From NCBI GenBank assembly GCA_033980235.1, contig CM067069.1:15325828-15389827 (forward strand): a stretch of 64,000 bases of DNA, written 5' to 3'. Each line of letters opens with the position of its first letter. The first letter of the stretch is position 1. The notes beneath the pieces are model-generated. The model worked only from the letters and a program-made list of their open reading frames with translations. It was not told the DNA's origin and did no database searches. The position numbers were made by a program, and so were the translations under genes. The DNA is from Diadema setosum (taxonomy: Eukaryota; Echinodermata; Echinoidea; Diadematoida; Diadematidae). Positions 1-11,300 of this stretch are shown piece by piece.

Positions 1-258
1 GATAGGAATATAGGCAGACACGAAATAGGTAGGCCTATAGGTTCGCGGAAAGATAAATGCGTAGATATAACAAACAGGTGAATGAATGAACGAATGTGTA
101 GATAGAAAGGTACACAGATACGTAGAATGTTTGATTGATAGACAGCTGGATTGCTAGATAGATATACAGAAATCTACAAAGATTAGCATGAAGACAGATG
201 GATGGAGAGACACGCAGATAGAAAAAGATAGAGAGATGAGCAGATGAGGGAGAGATAG

Positions 259-301
<43 letters not shown>

Positions 302-1144
302 GGGGTGGAGTGTGGTAGGGAGTAACAAAGTTATGCTGAGAGGGACGTGTGACTAGGACATTCAATTCAATTTAATTCAGGTCATATAATGTCATTTCTA
401 GATAAAGTAATACAGGATGATAAACATAAGGCTTACAAGAGTAAAGAATTTCAAATCACACAAACTTCAATAACACATACGACAGTCATATAATTTAATC
501 TTTGTATTTCGATAAATGAAGAAGGTAAGCAACTAAAATTGTATTTTTCAACTGTATACGGAAAATTGAAATCCACAAGAAAAACATAATAGCTTGTAAA
601 TTTTGTTGGGAAAGTTCTGTGGTGAAAGAACATGTTGAATATTACATTACTGTAAAAAATCATGGGATTATAGCTTAGATGACCAATTACCACCACCCCC
701 CCCCCCCCAAAAAAAAAAGAAAGAAATTACACCTCCACACAAACAAAGAGTGTAATCGATATACCGTAGAGAGGAGAAGGAGGAGAAAGAAAGTAGTATA
801 AATGAGAGACTTACGGATATAAAATGATAGATTATGAGAGAGATACATCACTTTCCATGTGGTCTCATAGTGATCATTTATGATGATAAACGAAGGCCAT
901 CATACTGTGTAATTGATGCGAGTCAGCCGGTACCCGTGCTACGTGACTACAATCAATTTTTTTCTCAATTTTTTTCTCTCTTATTTTTTTGTCATCATTT
1001 TGTTAATGCGTGCGTGAACGAATCCTTTTTAATAGTTAAAGGGTGAGTCTCATTCAAAATGTTGTTGTTGTTTTTTTGTTTGTTTGCTTGTTTGTTTCCA
1101 TTCTTTATTGCTTCGTGGTGGTACGACATCTTTTCGGTGGATAG
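1..1144. other. Presumed upstream EGFL7 intron
   Basis: No coding exon is recognisable here. It contains GATA-type simple repeat, a poly-C/poly-A junction near 692-718 and A/T-rich unique sequence, ending at the splice acceptor that precedes the EMI exon. The first half of the EMI domain and the signal peptide of EGFL7 were looked for and not seen, so this is most likely part of an intron whose 5' exon lies outside the window. Confidence 0.5.
245..300. repeat. GATA tetranucleotide microsatellite
   Basis: A clean GATA run at the end of a longer degenerate GATA/GACA-like stretch that begins near position 1. Translated frames over it (Leu-Ser-Ile-Tyr repeats) are artefacts of the repeat. Confidence 0.95.
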
Positions 1145-1263
1145 GACGATTTACCACATCGCTTACAGAAGAAGATACGTACCGCCCCCTACCGTCCAAG
1201 AGCGGTACACGTGTTGTCCTGGCTGGCGACAGGCCCATAGATACGCCAAAGGCTGCACGGAAG
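1145..1263 (+). CDS. EGFL7: EGFL7 exon: second half of EMI domain
   Basis: It encodes [12 protein letters not shown], a Pro-rich turn, then YTCCPGWRQ and KGCTE. The YRTIYR and CCPGW motifs are the diagnostic end of EMI domains in EGFL7. The acceptor is the TAG ending at 1144; the donor GTGAGA follows 1263. The exon starts with the last base of an Arg codon and ends in phase 1, so an upstream exon ending with two bases (for example AG) is required. Confidence 0.85.
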
Positions 1264-2249
1264 GTGAGACACTTTACTTGAAGATGTTGTCATGGTTACC
1301 CGGCCACGCCCTGATGATGCCATACTTCAGTCATATCCACGAAATACTATTACGTAATTATTCTTTTTAACTCGTCAACATGTGCACTGTGGTATACAGT
1401 AATTGAATGCGGGGGGGGGGGAAGATACATGCGGGATTGATTTCTCAAGTATTCCGCATTTTTATTGTTTTTATTTTAAGACTCTGGCATTAAGAGTCAC
1501 TAAAATAAAGCCCAAAACATTCACAACAGGCAGTAACATAAAGATGATATGTTTTGAACAAGAATAAAGATGGAAACGGAGGGGGGGGGGGGTGAAGGAA
1601 AAGAAAAGATTTATGAAAACATGATGTCCCCCGGGTACGCTCGGTATGTCGCCATTCAATCAATTGACCTTTGTGTTCTGCGGTAAGCTGGGGGATAGAA
1701 GACAAATAAGTACAGATGTCTGACATTTTTCAATATTATCGTTCCTAGGAGCGATCTGTCAGTACGTCTGCGGTTAGTTAGTTAATGCATTACGCAGGAG
1801 GGAAAGCTTTGTCTTAGCTATATGGTAGCCAACAAACAAAAATCCGATGCAAAGTGACACTATTGTACTCCCACAAACATCAGAGCGTATTTGTGCATTG
1901 TTTGACTGACAGTGTAGAGCCCAAATTCCTGGCATCACGGCGACATTCGATGTAATTCAGTATTTTGACAAAAACTATTGTCAACAAGATTTGATTCTTC
2001 AAGGAGTGGATTTAACTGGTATTTGCTGGCTAGTTCTCCTGTGCCCATGGCTCGAAATATCTACAAAAACACACAAAAATGTTGAGACTAGGATAATTCA
2101 AGGGATTGGAAACAAGCAGATTACCTTTTGTGATATTTTAAGATAATTTTTTTTTTCTTAGTGGGAAAATACTATAATAGTATACTCATAGTCTTGACAA
2201 CAGTTACCATCAATTTACAAAACAGAACTTGAACAGATATGTAATAAGG

Positions 2250-2306
<57 letters not shown>

Positions 2307-5300
2307 CATATCTATATTCATATTATATAGATATGTATTTTGATGAATTTTTGTGTATCATCTGAATAAGAAAAAAACCATGAACAAATAATATAAGGGC
2401 ATATATTGTGATGATTGAATGAACTACACAAGTGTTGGATGCTGCTAGATCAAATATCGTGTAAATATCATGTTTACAAGACTTGCTATTTATCTCATGG
2501 TTTGGGCTTTCCCTTGGAAACAAAACACCGTTCAGGAAGCGAGAATAAAACCTGCAGTCTTACGAGTGGCAGAGAGGTCGCTGTTTCCTCAAAATGTGAA
2601 CGCAGTGAAATGATATCTTAAGCCGTGTGGATGTAAACCTGAGTTTACGGCAAAAAAAAAACAAAAAACAAAAAAAAACAAACCGAATGTTAGAGCGTCT
2701 GTTCCTACACTCTGAGATACACCTCGGCAGTAGTCTCGATATAATTCCAGATCTCGTCTGGACACGTGATGATATTTTGTTTTTTTTTTTTGTTTGAGAG
2801 GATTTCGACAGATCCTTTGAACTCTCGACTACCGGGTAGAAACAAGGAAGGAGTGATACCTTCGGCCCAAGTGGGCTGGTATCATCGGATACGAAGGGGA
2901 TTCTTCCAAAATCCCGCCACTTACTCCTCTCCTCATCTGGTCGTTTTCTGTCTGACATGTCAAAATTGGCACTTTTTTGTCTCCGACAACACTCGTAGGG
3001 GGTAAATAAAAGTAGGCCGGGAGCTCCGGGGATTGATGTGGGTAATCCCGGAGGAATTTTTCGAAAACACGAGAGACAGCTATAATAGGGAGAGCAAAAG
3101 GCGCAGCAGGGGCGCGACTTGGTATACAACAACTGGTTCGCGGAGAGTGTGGAAGCACTCACTGGCTAGTCTCTAAAACCAAATCGATGTCGAATCCGGT
3201 GATGACGTCGAACTAACAATCAGTCTCACGACAGCGATCCTACATGGATGAACGTTTGGTTAAAAAAAAAAAAAAACATTTATGGCAATACGTAACAGAA
3301 TTCCAAATGCCATATTTATAAGATAGTCACTTTGTTTTTTGACGTAGAACAAAAACACTTGAAGATGACACTATAGGCCTAACAAGCAGGACGCAGATTT
3401 TCTCCAGAGTGAAAAATACTAAGAGAAAATACTTTCGCCATCTTCAGATCCAGTTAAAGGTCCTGTTTACCTTTGGGAGCAGTGATTTAAAAATGTTCAA
3501 GATGATGCATGTGTGTAGGTCTGTTGTATCACAAAACATCCTACCATGTAACATTTTAGCAATAAAGCCTAAAATATAAGGAGATATCAGTATTTTCTCA
3601 TTAAACCGTAACCGTAGACGGTTTAATCTGGAAACATTTTTATTATAACTATTGTTCACATTTTGTTTATTTAACAATACTTAACATCGATTATACGGAT
3701 TCAAATTTTACAGTGGTTGTTTCTATTCTTAACTCACATTTTTGAACTATTTTAAAGCACTAATTCTTGATTTTTGTTTCATCTGCAAATGGTTAATTAT
3801 GCCTTTAAGTAATCCTTTATGAAAACAGCAAAATGATAAAAGGTTAAATGAATTCGAGTGTAGGACATGTAGAATACCCAATTTATGGAAAAATTCACAG
3901 TTTCATGTGCTGTTTCTTTCTATACGCTGCAATGAAATCGATGGTAATCATGTTGATATGCATTTGTACATGCCATGGCATTGTCTCAACATGCCCATAG
4001 GTTTCTACAAAAACATATTATCAAATCAGGTGTTTACTCAGTATTAATCCACTGAAAGCTCTGTCGGGGCGATCGTTATCGCCCCGACACTGTACAGGCA
4101 TGCTAACCTGGAAACATTGAACTGCACATTACTTGAATATGAGACCATTCTGAAGCAAATAATTTTTACACAACAATAGATATATAATGTACTCTGAAAT
4201 GAATCCCATCAGGACTGGAACAATCATCCTCCAGCATTCCCACTGATTCCCACTGATCAGTTACTAGCCATCCCCTTTAAAAGTCATTATTGCACGGTTG
4301 TTATAATGATACAACAATTTGATGCGAAGGGGGCATGATTGGTGACGTCATCATCTCATCTCATTTGCATACATTTGCTCCTACTTAATATATCACCGTT
4401 TTGAAAAATTTATCTGAAACTACATAATCCATATATAACATGTTTATTTTGCATTTGATCGAGATGAAACTTCTACCGTTCTTTCTGTTTGGTTTTAGTG
4501 TAACGGTAAGGCAAAGTAAGTCTGCCAGAATCTCGTATAAAATCTGTCTGGTGGTCTACTTTATACTTTTGCGACCATGAGTTGGACTACTTTTTAATTG
4601 ATCGGTGGGAAGGTCACGTAGTGCGGTGCTGTCGTTCCCTTGGAAGGAGTCAACGTGCTTTGAAAGAGCAGCAGAGAGAGAACAGGGCTGGATAAATAGA
4701 CATGGCGGATATTGGTGAACTCAGTTCCAGGCTAAACGGGAAATCACCTAATGATGTGGAAGGAATAAAAACTCAAATACACTGACAGCTCGAAAATACG
4801 TGAGCGTAGGATGGATTGGCACTTTAGAACCTAAGCACGCAACGCGAACAGTTTTTGGACTGCACTTAGTGATTTATTACCTTTAGCCTGTTTACATCTC
4901 ATCTGATTGTCTTTAAAGTGAAAACTTTCAACTTAGCTTTAATAGGTATACGTAAAAACAAACCAAAGAGAATTGTGGAAGTTTCAATAAATTCGGACAT
5001 CTGAATAGAATTATGGAATGTTAAAATTACCCTTGTTTCCAAGAAGCAGTAGATGAGGTCACGATGTATTCACCTCACAATTCTCTATAGGGTCGTATGC
5101 ACCAGGAAAAAAGGAGGGGAGGGGTGGATCGTAATCCGATGTATAGTTCTTAGCGTGTGGACTGTTGTTCTTTGCTGCCATAGTCTACAGATAACATAAA
5201 TGATGCTACTTTAGGCAAATTCCAAAAGTACTGCGCTTGCACCATTTCTATCAACAAGTGAAACTGTACGGTCTTTTTTCCGTTTGGTCATCTAACGAAC

Positions 5301-8300
5301 TGCCGAGAATTCTTTCAAAGGGTGCATGCTGATTTCACCAAAATGGTGCAATGTGTAAGAATTTGATGAAGGATATAATAATTGCAGCAATCTGCAAGCA
5401 ACATCAAAACGTTTGAAAGCGATTGGGCGTCGCAGAGTTATTTGCTCTTATTTTACTGCATTCATTTTAAAGATCATGACAGTGATTCACTATAAAAAAG
5501 AGAGCGCAGACATTCGGATAGACTTTCCCAAGATAACAATGTTTTGTTGAATATTTTCATTATAACTATTTTATCTTACAAGTCGGAAGTGCATTTTACT
5601 CCTATATGCCCCTTGAATTTTTGTTCTAGATCTGGATGAGAATTTCCGATCTGCAAACTTGTCATCTTTCAAATTTCGTTTTCAGCGATTCATCCTATGC
5701 CTCCATGAATTCTCATTAATCTAATAATTGAAGAGAATAATAAATGGCGGGTTAAACTGTAGCAACAATGAGTTAATGATTACGTCAGAATCGTTCCTCA
5801 GCACTTAAAATGGAGTCTATCATAAACAGGGTGCTCCATGGAATGAAATTTACTTAAAAGCCGTCACATGGCATGATAAAAAAAATGGTCTTTGTATCTC
5901 TGACTGCAGGAACTAACGTTGATTTATTAATTTCATTTATTTCTGCATGTGTTAATGTATTACCTGTTTATTATTAATTTCATTTTATATTGTAACTATG
6001 ATTGACAAACATGCCCTTCATCGACGTAAATTGTCAATCAGTTGCAGTAAAAAAAAACAACCCGACGCAAGAATGATTGACTGGAATATTGTGTTTGCTA
6101 GTTATCAATTCATACATCATCAGCTAATGTTATCTTTTGGTTTGATTTTGTATTATTTCTCAATCCATTCACTCATTAGTCTTTGGTCTAATTATTCATT
6201 GATCTTCAAAAGTGTGCACACACTGTCGTGTACTATATACAGTATATACATAATAATGATAAGATATAATCTTCATGAGATGTAAAACTGTTTTCTTGTT
6301 AAAAGAAAATAGAATGAAGGAAAGTAAACGATAGATATAAGAAAGAATACACCAAGACCGAAGAGAAGGAAATGATGAAAAAAAAGGTCAAGATATGGCG
6401 GGGATATCGAGGTGAGAAAGAGTTACAGCACCTGTCTTGTGGTTTATTTCTCGCTCATTTTACACCATGAAGTTGGCGACTCGCTCCTCTTCTCTCTCTC
6501 TCTCTCTCTTTCTCAAAAAAAAAAAAGAAGAAGATGAAATAAAAAAAAAAAGTTTAAAAAATCGAGTGAAAATGTTCACTCTTGAAGGAGTGAATTCTGG
6601 CTTCCATTATCAATTTTAACGATCGAGTTAACTCGTGTGATCAAGGTGAACATTAAACTCTTTATACCTCAAAACGCGGCCTTCCCGAGAGGGCCAGGTT
6701 TACGAGTTTGGAGCTGGGAAAATATGAAGAGGGAATAAAGAATAAAGAAGGAAAACTACGTACGTCATTGTTCCAATGTTATCGTAAAAAAATAATGAAG
6801 GGGACGGTGGTTATTTTTCTTCTCACCAACCAAACGGTGCCAGTATAGTCCTGATGCATAATGTGCATATATAATAGGATTGTAGAACAGTGATATTGAC
6901 CGCAGCCAGGATTGTCAGATATGCATGGCCCTTGTAAACAAAAACAAACAAGCAAACAAACAAACAAACAAACAAACAAACAAACAACAAACAGTACAAT
7001 AAAGTCATGATCTTGGTTAATGATTTAGCAATGACATTTCTCCGAGAGTCATTATCTGATTATTGCAAAATTTATGTGAGATAACCAAAATTTGATGTAT
7101 AGAATGATAAACCTCCTCGCTGCTTGTTTCATGTCAAAAAGGAAATTTAATGAAGGTTTGTGTCCAGGTCATAGGGAGCTTTTTATTTTTTTTTTTTTTG
7201 TGGCGATGACATCAATCATAAGATTTTTATAATGTGGTTGATGATAATATCGTAAAATTTTGTGAAACTTTGACACTCTGACTTCCCATTTTTTTCGATT
7301 CTCCTGAAATCTTTTCTGTTCTGTTTATTGGATCTCACTTCATTAAAGGACAAGTTCACCTTCATTAGCATAATGACTGAGGGAATGTAGCAATATTAGT
7401 AGAACCCAACATTGAAAGTTTGAGGAAAATTGGACAATCCGTTCAAAAGTTATGAATATTTTAAGTATCTGCGCAGTCACTGCTGGAAGAGAAGACTACT
7501 GCAGTGTATGATGTCACATGCGTACAACTATATAAGAAAATAAAAAGAAAATTTAACAAAACTTTAGTTTTTGAATAAAGTGCACATTTCTTCGACTTGC
7601 TACTGACGTATGTTAAGGGTGATATTATTCCCCCTGCCTTCTGAAAGAGAGAAGTCGAGTGTTCTTTTGTTATGCGAGAAAAATAGAAATATGTTGAATT
7701 TTCTTTTTTCTTTCTTTATATCGTTGTACTCATGTGACATCACAAGCTATAGTAGTCTTTTCATCCAGCCGTGACTGAGCAGAAACTTCAAAAATTCATA
7801 ACTTTTTAACAGATTGTCCAATTTTGCTCAAACTCTCACTGATGTGTTCTACTATAATATTGCTGCATTCACACAACCCACATGTCTATGAAGGTGAACT
7901 TGTCCTTTAAATTAACCGATTCGAGAACATGATGAAGGATAACACTTTATGAGATGCACGTCCGTCTTCTCAAGTGTACCGAAGTCTGCATGGTGTAAAT
8001 CAGCGAGTAGCGTTGAGAAATAATTGCTGCAGGACTCTATCGTTCCTTAAAATTCACCTTCAAGCCTTTTTTGATCATGCACCCTCGTGTTTCCTGGTAC
8101 AGTTCAATATGTAACCACTTGCGAAGACAATAAACCTGTAATCAGTTAATAGTGCCTGTGTGAGTTGGATTGTGCGTTTGTGATAGATAGTTCTGATTGC
8201 TGTGCGTGGATCATTTTCTGCTTTCGTCATTGTTCGTAGAATGCTCTCCGTATTTGTTACCATGTTTGAATTACGACTTGATGGGCACGCTTAAATGTCA

Positions 8301-11300
8301 AGTTCTTTTTGTGCAAAGTGATGATGAAATATACCACTCAACTTGGCTTATGCATCGCACCTGTCTCTGTATGAAAGCAGTTCAGAGTCGTATAAACATG
8401 TAAGAATATAAACTATCGTTGCCGGTGTCGCTGCATTCTAATTTCATTCCAGTAATTGTTGACACGATGCCAAGGATAATTTCAGTCGTGTTTGCTATCT
8501 CGAGTCTTTAGTCAAAGGTGACTTTGGTTTGTTCCAGAGTAGACCAATAAAAGCAGAGATATAATGGAAGCTGATGACATGTCATCACTCAAGATTGACA
8601 GTTTAGAGACCACTATATGGCATGATGCCATTACGCGAGAACCTTGAAAGTGAACTGACTTGTGCTTCTTTCATTTTGCCTTCTTTTCTCCCTTTATATT
8701 CATTCTTTATGATACCAGCTATATGCTCGCAGGAGTGTCAAAATGGCGGCCGGTGTTTGAGACCTGATAACTGCGCATGCCCGTCAGGATGGACTGGTCA
8801 ATACTGTGAATTGGGTAAGACCTCCTGGAGTGCTTACGGCAAGACCTCTTACTCTCATTTACAATTTAAACTAACTAATGCTGCATGCTGTAAGCTGATC
8901 ACTACATAGTTTGTAAAACAAAACAAAACAAAACAAAACAAAACAAAACTAACAAACCTCAAATATAGGGCAGCTATGATCCATCATACTAACCGAAAAA
9001 AGATAAGTCAATTGAAATGATAAAAACAGAGTCGAATTTCTGTAGATATCCTTCATCCCCACACAAATGACAAAGTTCTCATATTCGATTAAAAAGAAAA
9101 AGAATGTTAATATATATTGTATTAATCGTAAACAGGAATGTGGACACTAAAAACAAGTTGACAAGTAGTCGAACATAAAAACACGGGCAAAGTGCATTTT
9201 TTTTTTTTTTTTTGTGGTTTAAGAAAGTTTACTGCTAGTTTGATAGAAGCAGAATTATTATGTCAGTGCGTGCACCGCCGAATGTGGGCAAGACTGCAGA
9301 GCGGGAGGGCAGGTCGGTTCCCGTTTTTATAAAAAGACGTAGGTGGCAGTATTGATGTTTTTTGGACTGTCGCAGTTGCCTCGGTCCATTCTGTCAAATT
9401 TTTATTTTTAGCTCATTTCTTTTGTATCGAATGAGCCGATTTACACAGAGTTACAGCCAGAAGAACTTTGAGAGCGATACTAAAATTTTATTTCTAAAGT
9501 TTAGTACGAAACAAGATATACCGAGATGTTTTTAACTCATAAAAAAACAATTCTGAGAACGTTAAAAATGCGAAAAACATCTTACAAATTCACCGCCTGA
9601 CCTCCGTATGAAACTTGACTTGTAATCAACTCCAAAGGATATAGGCAAAGAAATGCCAGCCTTAATTTGATCTGAGCAAGAAAAGTAATACTCTGCAATC
9701 CGAGAACTGCGATTAATACCTTCTTATCGAGTGTATTTCCCAATGACAGTTGTTTACAACGCACAGCCAAAGTGAATGGACAATATGTTATTCTGGCTTT
9801 ATTTTACAGATATAAATGAATGCGAAACCGATACACACGGTTGTCACCAGCAATGTGTGAACACTAACGGCAGCTATACGTGCGAGTGCCAGAACGGCTT
9901 TACTCTTGGAGAAGACGGGAGATCGTGTTCAAGTAAATATATCACCCCGATATCTTTCAAAGGCTTTTTAATTTTTGTGAAAACTTATACCTGTAGCTGC
10001 ATACATGTGCATACGAGACCTGCATTAAGATTAATGGAAGTGTATGATTGTGAGAAAAATCACAAGATGATTAAAATATAGCTTCCAGTTTTGAATTCAG
10101 TAATGCTTGTTAGATTGCAAAAAAAAAAAACAAAAAAAAAAAACCAAACAAACTAAAATAAACGCCCCCCCCCCCAAAAAAAAGCCGTGTTTCAACAAAG
10201 TTTATAATGAGAATAAAATTATGTTTATGTATTAATAGCTCAAATCTCATTAGTCAAACTATTTACATTTTTCTTCGGCTTGGGGAGATACAGTGTATCA
10301 TACAACACTTATAAAGAATGTAGCTATCTGATTGATCGATTGCTCGTAGTGTGACATTCAGTTAAAAGTACCATTGCACTGTATATTTTCTTTGTCGTTC
10401 TGAATCTAGCCACAACGGTTACTATTGATATACGCATGTTCTGTAGCAGGATTTCGTGGTAATGTTTCCTTTGCATTCTGGCGAGTCTAGATGTTTGTGA
10501 TCGCGAGTTTATACAGATGTACATGTACTGGAATTTGGGTAGAATTATTCAGATTAAGACTTTTAGATACACTGCGGTACGTTTGTTTGTTTGTTTTTTT
10601 TTTTAGATATCTTTTGTTTGAGATATATTACGTGTACATTAGTGATTTATATGTGTATTTTTGTGTCTCTTTCGTTTGCAGTTTGTGTCTCCTGCAGTCC
10701 AGAATTCCAGTTCATTTTGGCTCGAGTCCAACTATTAGAAGAGGTCAGTGGAACATGCATCTCACCGACTATCGTCTGCCAGTCCTTACAATAATTGACC
10801 TTTTCCTTGTGAAGGTCGTATAACTAAGTCAAAGGCATTTTGAAAAGAAATACTACTAAGGATTGACGATGACACTGTGAATAATTCCACAAGAATGAAC
10901 TTCAAGAATGTAGTGCCTGTTCGATGTTAACTTGTACATTCAAACAAGTATTTGAACGTGTTGAACGGAGATTGCTTTTACTACGTTACTTTGCATTATT
11001 TTTTGTAAAAAAAAAAAAAAAGGATAAAAAGATTAGGCTGTAAATGCGGGCAGCAACAAAGCTGGGGATTGGCGGGGGGGGGGGGGGCATGAAGAATGTT
11101 CTCTTTAAAAAAAAGTGTAAAATGCTTATGAGGGACTTGTATCCTTCCAGACAGTGCATTTGTGGCCCTTAGGTAAGAACATTTTTATATATTCACCGTA
11201 AGAGGCCATCCTCTATTACATTTTATGGGTTGGTCTAAATACTCCGAAAACACACCTCCAACTTATGTTCAGATGGTCCGAAGCCTATAGTGGTATTATA

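Larger units (their letters stand above)
1264..8718 (+). other. EGFL7 intron, about 7.5 kb
   Basis: No conserved coding sequence was recognised. Contents include a TA dinucleotide repeat (2252-2303), a perfect 12-bp-stem hairpin (4062-4089), a CAAA microsatellite (6937-6990), a TTAA-flanked foldback MITE (7343-7910) and poly-G/poly-A tracts. A 200-codon open frame on the minus strand (2560-3162) shows no recognisable motif and looks like chance. Confidence 0.7.

Noticed and set aside
2560..3162. 200-codon minus-strand open frame in the large EGFL7 intron
   Set aside because: No recognisable domain, low-complexity Lys/Phe runs from poly-A/T tracts and no splice or promoter context. The length is only modestly above chance expectation for this much sequence.
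8733..8814. Alternative acceptor at 8731-8732 for the EGF exon
   Set aside because: It would remove the first EGF cysteine and break the phase with the EMI exon; the AG at 8717-8718 fits both.
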